Numbered from the stretch's first letter, positions 18,865 to 26,418 are shown. The stretch is DNA of 64,000 nucleotides from Actinomadura harenae (GCF_003696215.1 NZ_RFFG01000033.1:1-64000), one strand, 5' to 3'. The notes: a model not told the origin generated them from the letters alone. Numbers and translations: made by a program.

Positions 18865-19692
18865 CTACTGCCCTTGCAGCGCTCCCACCGTCTGCGTGAT
18901 GGCGAGCCGGACTTCGCCGAAGTAGGCCAGGTCCCAGGCGGCGACGCGGGTGGTGCCGGGTAGGTCGGGCCCTCCGGACGAGACGCCGGGTCGGTCCCAC
19001 GGCCGGTCCAGGTACGGCGACCAGATGTGCGCACGAAGGCGGGGATCGCCGACCGGGGCGAGGAGACGGTCCCGCTCGGTCGCCGCTTCGGGCGACGGTT
19101 CCCGCGCGCCGTCGAACAGGCTCGGTAGCAGCACCAGGATCGCGGCTTCGTCAGGTCCGGGCCGCAACCCGTCGGGGCCCTGCTTCCCGCGGATCGCGGT
19201 CAGCAACGCGTCCCGGAGGGTGCCGTCGGTGACGACGCGGAAGGACACCCTGACAGTGAACGCGTCGTCCTCGATGCCGGACACGATGTCGTCCGGCGCC
19301 AGGCCGTGCCGGGTGAGCACGACGGCCAGTTCATCGCCGGTGACCGTGCGGCACGCCTCGGCGACCTGGTTGGAGTCGGGCCGCGCGCCGAACGCCCGCG
19401 AGAGGGCCGATTCCTCGGTGAAGTCGAACTCGAAGACGGAGCGGCCGAGGTCCAGGCTCCAGTCGAGGGCGAGACAGATCTGCAGCAGCGTGGGCCGGTC
19501 GCCGTCGTCGCCCGGTCCCCAGGTTCGCCTCAGCGAGTCGGCGTCATCGAGCGTTCCCCACACCCATAGGTCGTCGACTGCGCTGTTGACGTAGTACAGG
19601 GCGTACTCGGCGTCGGGGTCGAAGCCGTCCATCGGCCTGCCGAGCAGCACGGAGAACGCCGCCGTCAGATCCTGCTCCCAAATATCGATCAC
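18865..19692 (-). CDS. Hypothetical protein
   Basis: This 275-residue acidic protein has no family I recognise. It starts at a GTG (19692) with IDIWEQDLTAAFSVLLGRP and has mixed alpha/beta character without membrane helices or a signal peptide. It ends 36 bp before the MerB-like gene on the same strand, so the two may be co-transcribed. Codon use matches its neighbours, which supports it as a real gene. Confidence 0.6.
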   Translation of the reverse strand: MIDIWEQDLTAAFSVLLGRPMDGFDPDAEYALYYVNSAVDDLWVWGTLDDADSLRRTWGPGDDGDRPTLLQICLALDWSLDLGRSVFEFDFTEESALSRAFGARPDSNQVAEACRTVTGDELAVVLTRHGLAPDDIVSGIEDDAFTVRVSFRVVTDGTLRDALLTAIRGKQGPDGLRPGPDEAAILVLLPSLFDGAREPSPEAATERDRLLAPVGDPRLRAHIWSPYLDRPWDRPGVSSGGPDLPGTTRVAAWDLAYFGEVRLAITQTVGALQGQ

Positions 19693-19811
19693 CTCGATGA
19701 TCTTAGTGGAGCGGCGCTCAGGAACTCAGATGAATCGCGAACCCCACGAGTCGAAAGGGATTTCGTCTCGCCGGTCGCCTCAGTCCCCGGCGGGCACAGC
19801 TCGCCGTCGAG

Positions 19812-19922
19812 TTAACACTCCCGCTCTCGGGCTCCACATCGGCGCTCTCGCCTCAGCAGCACGGTGAGTTCCGCGACCACACGGTCCCGCAGGTCGAAGA
19901 CCTCAATATCAATGCAGGTCAC
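19812..19922 (-). pseudogene. Possible remnant of an NTF2/SnoaL-like C-terminus
   Basis: A short open stretch reads TCIDIEVFDLRDRVVAELTV, which resembles the last strands of SnoaL/NTF2-like proteins (..IDVF.LRDG.I.EL..). An in-frame stop lies 18 bp upstream of its only near start (GTG at 19922), so no complete domain exists. It is probably a decayed fragment in the spacer before the radical SAM gene. The evidence is weak. Confidence 0.22.
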
Positions 19923-20026
19923 AGCCGCATTCGGTCGGAATTATGTCAGCGCTGCCGAGATCCCCCTTGTCGCTCCGAACAAGGCCGCCTACTTTCGAAT
20001 GAGGTCTTTCCGTCGACGAGGGAGCC

Positions 20027-21853
20027 ATGCCGGTGGCCACCCAACGCTCGGTCTATTTGACGTACCCGCCCGCATCAAGCGTGTGGCATTTGCCGATGGG
20101 CATTGCCTATCTCGCCGGGGTTCTGGAAGAACGCGGCCACCACGTCGTCCAGCATTACGGCCACATCGATGCCGTCGAGCACGTGCTGCGGCGGCACGGC
20201 GGCGAACCTGTCGGCCGGGCGTTGCAGGTCCTCCGCGACGCGGACGCCTCGGTCCTCGACCGCCACGACGCGCGCGTCCTCTTCGAGGAGGTCTCATGGG
20301 GCATCCCATCGACGTTCGAGGACTTCGCGGTCCAGCGGAACAACATCACCTGCGACTCACGGCACTTCAAGGGTGCCGTCGGGGAACTGCTCCACGTGCT
20401 CGAGCACCGCGAGGAGCACGTGTTCCACGACTACTTCGCCGAGGTGGAGCTGGCCCGGATCCAGGCCGCCGATCCCGACATCGTCGGCATCAGCGTCGCG
20501 GACGAACGGCAGCTGGTCAGCGCCTGCGTCCTCGCCACCCTGGTGCGCGAACAGCTGCCCGGGGTGCGGCTGTTCATGGGCGGCAACTACTGGGCCCGCA
20601 CCATGGACGCCTACAACGACCCGCGCTTCGCCGCGCTTTTCGACCACTGGGACGCCATCGTCTACGCCGAGGGGTTCCAGCCCGTCGTCGAGCTTGTCGA
20701 GGGGGCGTCGCCGGCCTCCGTGCCGGGCGTGGTGTGGCGGGACGGCGACACGGTGCGGACCACTCCGCGCACACTGGCCCCCGTCGACTATGAGGCCCTG
20801 CCCACCCCCGTCTTCGATCGCGGGATCCGGCAGTGGAGCCCGGACTTCGTCCCGCCTCTCTACACGATGTCCAACTGCCCGATGCGCTGCGGATTCTGCT
20901 CCATCGCCGCAGGCAGTGACACCTTTCTCCACAAGCCCCGGGTGATGTCCGAGCGGCGCGTCGCCGAACACATCGCCGCGCTCGGCGCCACCCGCGTCGA
21001 CTTCGTGGACGAGTACCTCACCATCCCCCGGCAGCTGAAGATCGGCCGGGAACTCGCGCGCATCGGACACCGCGCGACCTGGCAGTGCTATCTCACCGCG
21101 AGCGATCAGCTGCTCAGCCCGGACAAGTGCCACGCGCTGGCCGAGGCGGGCTGCTCGGCCGTGCAACTCGGACTGGAGTCCCTGGACCCGGCCACGCTCC
21201 GCCAGGAGGCGAAGCCGTGGAACCATCCGGCGAACTACGGAAGGATCCTGGAGAACCTGCACAACGCCGGAATCCAGGTCCACGTCTTCATCATCGTCGG
21301 GGTCCCCGGCGAACCGATCAACCGCTCCCTGCGCTGGCTCTCCTTCCTGGAGGATCACGGCGAGCACATCCTGACCATCAAGTCCGGCCGCTACCGGCTC
21401 ACCCGCCGCGCGCCCGACGAACGCGTCGCGACCCTCCACCAGCTGGGCGGGCTCCAGGTCACCGGTGAGGACCGCCAGCCCCTGAACCTCAACCGCGACC
21501 AGTTCCGGTACACGACGGGCGGGCTCAGCCGCAAGCGCGTCGAGGGCATACGCGACCTCCTCGAGGAGGCGTGCCACCGGCACTGGGCGTACCAGGTCAC
21601 CTCCAGCATCCCCTGGTGGACGAACCGCGGCCGCTACACCCTGCCCCAACTGCGCGCCGCCGCCGACCTGCTCCGCGTCCACCGGCCCGCCGAGCCGTCC
21701 GTCCCGGCCAGTCATCTCAAGAGGGGGCTGTCCAAGGTCACCAGCGCCCTGCGCGACGAACTCGACATGCGCGTCGGCCTCACTTCTTTTGAGGATGCCC
21801 GCGACGTCGCCGCGCGACTGCGCGCCGACGAGGGAATGGCCGTCTCCAGCTGA
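20027..21853 (+). CDS. B12-binding-domain radical SAM protein
   Basis: This 608-residue protein starts at an ATG preceded by GAGGGAG. The N-terminal ~240 residues look like a cobalamin-binding Rossmann domain (MGIAYLAGVLEERGHHVVQH; DIVGISVADE; VRLFMGGNYWA), although the classical DxHxxG histidine motif is not evident. The radical SAM core has the [4Fe-4S] motif CPMRCGFC, with cysteines at residues 284, 288 and 291. AVQLGLESLDP and VFIIVGVPGE follow. Such enzymes methylate unactivated carbons or rearrange carbon skeletons in natural-product and RiPP pathways, but the substrate here cannot be read. The next elements on the same strand are a palindrome and a tRNA-like gene 0.2 kb downstream. Confidence 0.88.
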   Translation: MPVATQRSVYLTYPPASSVWHLPMGIAYLAGVLEERGHHVVQHYGHIDAVEHVLRRHGGEPVGRALQVLRDADASVLDRHDARVLFEEVSWGIPSTFEDFAVQRNNITCDSRHFKGAVGELLHVLEHREEHVFHDYFAEVELARIQAADPDIVGISVADERQLVSACVLATLVREQLPGVRLFMGGNYWARTMDAYNDPRFAALFDHWDAIVYAEGFQPVVELVEGASPASVPGVVWRDGDTVRTTPRTLAPVDYEALPTPVFDRGIRQWSPDFVPPLYTMSNCPMRCGFCSIAAGSDTFLHKPRVMSERRVAEHIAALGATRVDFVDEYLTIPRQLKIGRELARIGHRATWQCYLTASDQLLSPDKCHALAEAGCSAVQLGLESLDPATLRQEAKPWNHPANYGRILENLHNAGIQVHVFIIVGVPGEPINRSLRWLSFLEDHGEHILTIKSGRYRLTRRAPDERVATLHQLGGLQVTGEDRQPLNLNRDQFRYTTGGLSRKRVEGIRDLLEEACHRHWAYQVTSSIPWWTNRGRYTLPQLRAAADLLRVHRPAEPSVPASHLKRGLSKVTSALRDELDMRVGLTSFEDARDVAARLRADEGMAVSS

Positions 21854-22056
21854 CTCACCGCGTTGCCCCTAGGGCATATAAACACCTATGGCGCGTCCAG
21901 AATCGGCCTTTGACTTACACTTCCACCCATGCCGGATGCGCCGACCCTAATAATGGAAGCCGCATGCCCGAAAAGCGCTCTGCGTGTCACCAGAATTCGC
22001 GTTCTGATTTCACCGAAGCCCTTCCCGGCGCTCTCGATGTCTGTTAATCTCCTTTT

Positions 22057-22090
22057 ATTGTTCTCCACCGGGAATCCGGTGGAGAACAAT
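22057..22090. repeat. 15-bp perfect palindrome abutting the tRNA-like gene
   Basis: Left arm ATTGTTCTCCACCGG (22057-22071), loop GAAT, right arm CCGGTGGAGAACAAT (22076-22090). It ends two bases before the first base of the tRNA-like sequence. Neither strand has a U-tract after it, so it is not a classical intrinsic terminator. It could be an operator, a processing hairpin on the 5' leader, or an element end. Confidence 0.8.
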
Positions 22091-22092
22091 GA

Positions 22093-22180
22093 GCCGGGGT
22101 GGCGGAAGTGGCAGACGCGCTCGGCCTTCGGGTCGGGCGTTCCCCCAGGGAACGTGAAGGTTCGACACCTTCCCCCGGCA
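22093..22180 (+). tRNA. Leucine-type tRNA-like gene without an anticodon loop
   Basis: The 88-nt sequence has every class II tRNA-Leu feature except the anticodon. The acceptor stem is GCCGGGG/CCCCGGC with discriminator A. The D arm is the Leu-type GCGGAAGTGGCAGACGC, the long variable stem is GTTCCC/GGGAAC with loop CCA, and the T arm is GAAGG-TTCGACA-CCTTC. In place of a 5-bp stem and 7-nt loop, positions 22119-22138 form an 8-bp hairpin (two G-U pairs) closed by the extra-stable cUUCGg tetraloop. None of the leucine anticodons CAG, GAG, TAG, CAA or TAA can be placed. The 3' end is not encoded as CCA (ACCG follows). A 15-bp palindrome precedes it and a strong hairpin follows. It could be a decoding-incompetent tRNA with another use, or a pseudogene, although the four other helices are all perfectly paired. 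Confidence 0.75.
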
Positions 22181-22228
22181 CCGACCACAACGGGCCTGGC
22201 CCGCTGATCGGGGATCCCCCGTCGAAGA

Positions 22229-22257
22229 CGCCCGCTCCGGGACACCCGGAGCGGGCG
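22229..22257. terminator. Bidirectional hairpin terminator
   Basis: CGCCCGCTCCGGG, loop ACA, CCCGGAGCGGGCG forms a 13-bp perfect stem. It lies between the tRNA-like gene (plus strand) and the stop of the GCS2-type ligase (minus strand), so it can serve both transcripts. There is no U-tract, as is common in actinomycetes. Confidence 0.75.
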
Positions 22258-22276
22258 CCGGCGGGCGCGGCGACGG

Positions 22277-23620
22277 TCAGACGCGGTACGCCGCGACGTA
22301 ACGCCGCGGTTCGCCCCGCAGATCCGTCCGCCACCGCTGCGCGCACTGTTCGGCGAAGGTCCGGCCCGTGTCCAGCACTTCCTCCAGCGGGTCGAGGTAG
22401 TGCAGCGCCTCGGCACCCTCCAGGCCGGCGCCGACTCGGGCCTGGAGCCCTGTTCGGGCCAGCCGGACGAGTTCGGCCGCGAGTTCGTGGACGCGGTCCC
22501 CGCCGAGCCGGGTGCGCAGGCCCTCGGCCGGGAGGCGTTCGACGGCCGCGCTTTGTTCGGCGACCGTGTAGTGCCGCAGCAGCTCCCATGCGGCCGTCCG
22601 GGTCGGGGGGTGGTAGCTGAGCCCCGTCCACAGCGCCGGAACGGCGGCGAGGTGCGGGTACGCGGGCCCGTCCGCCGCGCGAAGCTCCAGGGTTCCGCGG
22701 ACCCGGACATGCGTCCAGATCTGCGTCATATGGGCCACCCAATGCTCGAAGCCGGGCCGCGAACCGTCGTCGAACCCCTCCTGCAGCACCGAGACGAACG
22801 GACGGTCGGGGGCCCTGCGAAGCCGCCCGGCGCCGTCCTGGTAGTAGATCATGGGGATGCCCAGCGCCCAGTCGATCACGTCCTCGAAGCCGAACCGACC
22901 GCCCAGGGCGGGGGGCACCACACCGCAGCGCCGCGGGTCCGTCCTCGTCCAGTTCCGCGAGCGGTGCGAGAGCAGGCCGTCCAGCCGGCCTCCGTCCAGC
23001 GGCGAGTTGACGAACAGGGCGGCGACCACCGGGGACGCCGCCACCTGCATCCGCAGCTTCTCGGCGAAGTCCTCCTCGGAGAGATAGTCCAGGTGCACCT
23101 GGGTGGACGTCGACATCGACAGGATCTCCGGACCTCCATCACCCGCCACGCCAAGGCGCGCGAAGTGGTCCCGCATGAAGCGTCCGCGGTCCAGCGGCAC
23201 CCAGGGGATGGTCTCGATCCGGTCGAAGGGCATGTGCGCCCCGGGCACCAGGGCCAGGCCGTGGCGTCCGACGACCTCGGCCAGTCGCTCCAGGACGCGC
23301 CGGACGTCGGCCACGGCCGTCACCACGTCGGCGGCCGGAGGCGCCGAGTACTCGAGCTGGCCACCGTGTTCGAGGCCGATCAGGCCCTCGTCGTCCAGCC
23401 GCACTCCGACCAGTTCCCCGGCGTCGTGCACCGGTTTCCCGCCCCACTCCGCGAGCACCGTCCGCAGCACCGCGCCCACCCCTCGCTCCCCCGCGAAGGG
23501 GGCGGCGCGTCCGGTCTCCGGGTCAACGACACCGCTCTCGATCTCCAGCCCGACCCGTTCCGCCGACGCCGGGGTGAACAGCGACTTGAGATCGTCGCTC
23601 CGCAGTTCGCTCGTGGTCAC
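22277..23620 (-). CDS. Glutamate-cysteine ligase-family (GCS2) carboxylate-amine ligase
   Basis: This 447-residue ATP-grasp-like ligase belongs to the GCS2 family, which includes plant-type gamma-glutamylcysteine synthetase and EgtA. Typical segments are RVGLEIESGVVDPETG near the N-terminus, GLEHGGQLEYSAPP, GAHMPFDRIETIPWVP, EILSMSTSTQVHLDYLSEED and VRVRGTLELRAADGPAYP. The GTG start at 23620 follows GAGGAGG. The closest functional guess is gamma-glutamyl amide formation, as in ergothioneine (EgtA) or mycothiol-independent thiol chemistry. No other ergothioneine gene (egtB, egtD) is nearby, so the acceptor may be different. It converges on the tRNA-like gene across a shared terminator. Confidence 0.85.
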   Translation of the reverse strand: MTTSELRSDDLKSLFTPASAERVGLEIESGVVDPETGRAAPFAGERGVGAVLRTVLAEWGGKPVHDAGELVGVRLDDEGLIGLEHGGQLEYSAPPAADVVTAVADVRRVLERLAEVVGRHGLALVPGAHMPFDRIETIPWVPLDRGRFMRDHFARLGVAGDGGPEILSMSTSTQVHLDYLSEEDFAEKLRMQVAASPVVAALFVNSPLDGGRLDGLLSHRSRNWTRTDPRRCGVVPPALGGRFGFEDVIDWALGIPMIYYQDGAGRLRRAPDRPFVSVLQEGFDDGSRPGFEHWVAHMTQIWTHVRVRGTLELRAADGPAYPHLAAVPALWTGLSYHPPTRTAAWELLRHYTVAEQSAAVERLPAEGLRTRLGGDRVHELAAELVRLARTGLQARVGAGLEGAEALHYLDPLEEVLDTGRTFAEQCAQRWRTDLRGEPRRYVAAYRV

Positions 23621-23776
23621 CGATGGCCCTCCTCACCGCGTCCGGCGGGTCGCCGTTCGCGCTCGACACGGTCTCCCCCGAGCGCCTTTCCGGACCGAGG
23701 ATGACAGCCGGTCCGTGCGCACTCCTCGCGGCGCGCGGCATCGTCCGGGCAAGAGTCTCGCCAACAATGCCGATGG

Positions 23777-24757
23777 TCAGATCCAGCCGCGTTTGGTGGC
23801 TTTGCTACCCGCCTCGAAGCGGCTTTGAGCGTCCAGGGTGGCCATGAGGTGGGCGGTCATCCGGCGCACGGTGCGCAGCGACACCGCCAAGCGGTTGGCG
23901 GCCGCCTCGTCGGTGAGGCCGTCGGCGAGGAGGAGCAGGAGCCGGCGCTCCTGACCGGTCAGCGGATCGCCGGTGGGCTGGGGGCCGTCAAGGGGGGTCG
24001 CGGTGTCCCAGATGTGCCGGAACAGGGCGACGAGCGCCGCGACGATGCTGGGAACGGTGACGTTCAGGGCGCCAAGGCTGGAGTCGTCGGGGCACAGCGG
24101 GATGAGCGCGGTCTGCCGATCGACCAGCACCATCCGCACCGGCAGCAGGGGCTGGGTGCGGACCTGTCCGCCGCATGCCGTGAGCCAGCGGGCGTAGGCC
24201 CGAGTGGCGGTGTCGTTACGGACGCTGTCCTGGTAAAGGGTCTTGATCGCCACACCGCGCTGGAGTGCGTGACGATCCAGCTCGCGGCAGCCGTCCAGAG
24301 TCTCTGCGGACTGGGCTCCGCCCGGCATGATCGACAGGCATTCGGTGGTCGCCTGCTGGGCGAGGGCCTCCAGGCGGGACTGGACGGCGTCCAGGCCGAT
24401 CAGCTGACGCATCGCCGTGTCCGGGTGGGTGCGGGTGGCGGCGCGGTGGGCCGCGATGAGCTCGGTGAGCGCGTCCTGACTGGCCAGGACCTCCTGTTGG
24501 CGGCGCAGCAGGTCCGACTGCTGCCGCCGGACCAGCGCGGCCAGCCCGAGTTCGGGATGGACCGCCTGCACCTGGCCTGGTCGTTCACGGGAGGGACGCA
24601 GCAGTGCCAGTTCGGCCAGCCGGTCCAGGCCGGCCCGCACCTGCTGCTCGGACAGGTTCAGCCGTTCGGCCAGCGCGGCGACCCCGAGGCCGGGATGGGC
24701 CAGCATCGACCGGTAGACAGTTTCGGACGCAGCGTCCAACCCGAGCGCTTCCAGCAC
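23777..24757 (-). CDS. TrmB/LuxR-type transcriptional regulator
   Basis: This 326-residue regulator has an N-terminal TrmB-like winged helix (ALGLDAASETVYRSMLAHPG then LAERLNLSEQQVRAGLDRL), a middle sensor region and a C-terminal LuxR/GerE helix-turn-helix (LTGQERRLLLLLADGLTDEA, AANRLAVSLRTVRRMTAHL). The GTG start is preceded by AAGGGGG. It lies on the same strand between the DUF5317/peptide genes and the GCS2-type ligase, with gaps of ~160 bp on each side. Regulators of this architecture often sit beside short peptide genes in actinomycetes, and it may sense or control the peptides upstream. Confidence 0.85.
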   Translation of the reverse strand: MLEALGLDAASETVYRSMLAHPGLGVAALAERLNLSEQQVRAGLDRLAELALLRPSRERPGQVQAVHPELGLAALVRRQQSDLLRRQQEVLASQDALTELIAAHRAATRTHPDTAMRQLIGLDAVQSRLEALAQQATTECLSIMPGGAQSAETLDGCRELDRHALQRGVAIKTLYQDSVRNDTATRAYARWLTACGGQVRTQPLLPVRMVLVDRQTALIPLCPDDSSLGALNVTVPSIVAALVALFRHIWDTATPLDGPQPTGDPLTGQERRLLLLLADGLTDEAAANRLAVSLRTVRRMTAHLMATLDAQSRFEAGSKATKRGWI

Positions 24758-24917
24758 AGGCCCGCCCCCTTGTACCTTCCCCGCGGCCTTGCCCGAGACA
24801 GCCTGGGCGGCCTAGAAGGATCATGCGGCGGGCCTTGCACAGGGTCCAGACGAACCATCTGTCCGGCTGTGGCCTCGTTGGCACGGGTTCCGTGGCGAAC
24901 GGTCTGGGGTGTCCGGT

Positions 24918-25511
24918 TCAGGCGGGAGTGGGGTCGGGACGTGAGGCGGGACGTGGCGTGGGCCGCAGGTGCATGCCGGCGACCAAGACGGTCACCACCC
25001 CGACGAGCAGGAACACATCGCCGATGCTGGCGACGGCGTGCAGCGGCGGAAGGGGGATGACGTCGCCGAGCCAGGCCAGATGAGTGGAGGCTTCAGCGGG
25101 CATGTTCTTGGGGCCGCTGGCCAGATGCCCAGGGTGTTGCCCAGCAAGGACGGCGGCCGTGCGGGAGTAGGGCATACGCCCGTTGAGAGCGATCGCGGTT
25201 CCGTTGAGGGCGGCCCCGCCCAGCAGCAGGACGCCGGCGGTCCTGACCGCGCGCGTCTGGCGGGTCATGTTGACCGCCACCCACAGGCACATCAGCCCGA
25301 ACACCAGCGCCAGCATCGGCACATGCAGGCGGTCCTGCAACAGATGCCTCAGCGCCGCCACCCGGTACTGCGCGAGCTGCACCAACGCGGCCACCCACGG
25401 CAGCCACAGCGCCCTCAGTCGGAGCCCGGAGATCCTGCTGATCCGTCCCCCGCTGGCATACCCGGCCGCCAGCCCGACCAGGACCGGCAGCCCGACAACA
25501 AGCAGGAACAT
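24918..25511 (-). CDS. DUF5317-like multi-pass membrane protein
   Basis: This 197-residue protein has about five hydrophobic segments (FLLVVGLPVLVGLAAGYASG, LWLPWVAALVQLA, MLALVFGLMCLWVAVNM, AGVLLLGGAALNGTAIAL, ASIGDVFLLVGVVTVLVAGM) and the conserved NGRMPYSRTAA segment with a downstream WLGDVIPLP, typical of DUF5317. The ATG at 25511 is chosen because GGAGG lies 8 nt upstream; an in-frame GTG exists 15 bp earlier. It is directly downstream of two 31-residue peptide genes and upstream of a LuxR-type regulator. A peptide export, processing or immunity role is possible but not shown. Confidence 0.78.
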   Translation of the reverse strand: MFLLVVGLPVLVGLAAGYASGGRISRISGLRLRALWLPWVAALVQLAQYRVAALRHLLQDRLHVPMLALVFGLMCLWVAVNMTRQTRAVRTAGVLLLGGAALNGTAIALNGRMPYSRTAAVLAGQHPGHLASGPKNMPAEASTHLAWLGDVIPLPPLHAVASIGDVFLLVGVVTVLVAGMHLRPTPRPASRPDPTPA

Positions 25512-25573
25512 CACAACAGCCTCCACCCCGTCAGATCAGCCGCCGCCGTCCAGGCTGGTAGCAGCAGCCGCCG

Positions 25574-25669
25574 TCAGCCGCCGCCGAACTCTGGGGCACC
25601 GACCGTGTAGACGACCGTGACCAGCGTCGCGACGGTGAACAGCGCGCCGTACAGACGAAACTTCAACAT
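25574..25669 (-). CDS. 31-residue hydrophobic peptide A
   Basis: This short gene encodes MLKFRLYGALFTVATLVTVV followed by YTVGAPEFGGG. It has a basic N-terminus, a hydrophobic stretch of ~16 residues and a Gly-rich tail. AAAGGG lies upstream of the ATG at a suitable distance. It is paralogous to peptide B 58 bp upstream: the core RLYGALFTVATLVTVVYTVG is identical and the ends differ. It sits 62 bp before the DUF5317 gene. It could be a secreted signal peptide, a RiPP precursor or a small membrane protein. Confidence 0.78.
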   Translation of the reverse strand: MLKFRLYGALFTVATLVTVVYTVGAPEFGGG

Positions 25670-25726
25670 CACAAGAACCCTTTCGAGACTCGAACAGGAA
25701 CGTGGCTCCGGAAAGTGATACGTGGT

Positions 25727-25822
25727 TCAGCCGCCGGTCACGTCGGGGGCGCCGACGGTGTAGACGACCGTCACCAGCGTCGCGACAGTGAAAAGCGCGC
25801 CATACAGGCGAACCTTGACCAT
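25727..25822 (-). CDS. 31-residue hydrophobic peptide B
   Basis: This paralogue of peptide A encodes MVKVRLYGALFTVATLVTVV then YTVGAPDVTGG. The ATG at 25822 is preceded by GAAGGAGA. Synonymous differences between the copies (for example CTG/CTT and GTC/GTG choices) with a near-unchanged protein core indicate selection on the peptide. The two differ mainly in residues 2-4 and in the last seven residues (EFGGG against DVTGG after VGAP), where a mature peptide could be released. It is first in the run of peptide B, peptide A, DUF5317, LuxR and GCS2 genes on the minus strand. Confidence 0.8.
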   Translation of the reverse strand: MVKVRLYGALFTVATLVTVVYTVGAPDVTGG

Positions 25823-25841
25823 GAGGTCTCCTTCGAGTCGA

Positions 25842-26054
25842 TCAGTTGAGGCTGGAGTGGCCGGGGATTCGGCTCGATGGCGGGTTGGTGCTCCAGTGAC
25901 GGAACGGCTCCAGGGTGGCGATCTCGGCGCGGCAGATGCGGGTTGCTCGCTGCCGGCAGGGCTCGGGGGCAGGAATCAGCGCGGGGACGGCGAGTGGTTC
26001 GGGCGTCATCGCGGGACCGAACACGTGCCCCAAGCGCGCCCGCGCCATCTCCAT
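25842..26054 (-). CDS. Putative 70-residue protein upstream of the peptide pair
   Basis: This open frame lies 19 bp upstream of peptide B on the same strand. It begins MEMARARLGHVFGPAMTPEP and continues with a Pro/Ala-rich stretch and PFRHWSTNPPSS. The second Met (residue 3) has GGAG directly ahead. It has GC-rich third positions but no homologue I recognise. It could be a translated leader gene of the peptide unit, or chance. Confidence 0.4.
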   Translation of the reverse strand: MEMARARLGHVFGPAMTPEPLAVPALIPAPEPCRQRATRICRAEIATLEPFRHWSTNPPSSRIPGHSSLN

Positions 26055-26198
26055 CTACGTAGCCCAGCCGAACCCGCCGCGAGCGGCCTTCGACGCGGCC
26101 CCGACCTGAACGGTCGGCGTGACGTGACGGCCGACGGTGCGGTTTCGGTGCATCTCGATCACACCTTCCTGTTCACGTTCGGGCTGGTCAGTGGCCAT
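26055..26198 (-). CDS. Putative 47-residue (or 32-residue) small protein
   Basis: The open frame from the ATG at 26198 ends at 26055, one base before the next small gene begins. An inner ATG at 26153 follows AGGAAGG by ~10 nt and gives a 32-residue product, MHRNRTVGRHVTPTVQVGAA followed by SKAARGGFGWAT. The basic leader and Gly-aromatic C-terminus are reminiscent of precursor peptides, but there is no family match and no cysteine. Confidence is low. Confidence 0.3.
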   Translation of the reverse strand: MATDQPEREQEGVIEMHRNRTVGRHVTPTVQVGAASKAARGGFGWAT

Positions 26199-26265
26199 GA
26201 GGTCCAGCGTTGCCCGCTTGTTGAACAGTCTTGCCGTCGTCCACGTCACCCAAAAGGGATCACCC

Positions 26266-26418
26266 ATGGCAGCAACCACACTGGCACCTTGCTGCCAGTC
26301 CCCGACCACCCCGACCTCGGACCCTGCAGACGGTCACTCACCGCCAGAACGCACCGAGTTCATCAACGCCGTCACCCCGCCGCCTGCTCCGCGGGCAGGC
26401 TCGCCAATCCTCCGCTGA
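26266..26418 (+). pseudogene. Truncated gene start (actinobacterial small-protein fragment)
   Basis: A good ribosome site (AAAGGG, 7 nt) precedes an ATG giving MAATTLAPCCQSPTTPTSDP and then SPPERTEFINAV. ERTEFI-type starts introduce longer actinomycete proteins (..R.EFI.GLR.LADFL..). Here the frame degenerates into Pro/Arg residues after ~35 codons and stops. It is interpreted as the 5' stub of a disrupted gene. Confidence 0.35.

Noticed and set aside
22057-22090. Intrinsic terminator of the radical SAM gene
   Set aside because: No U-tract on either strand, and it abuts the tRNA-like gene on the same strand.
22093-22180. Ordinary, translation-competent tRNA-Leu
   Set aside because: No Leu anticodon or 7-nt loop can be formed; the arm folds as an 8-bp cUUCGg hairpin.
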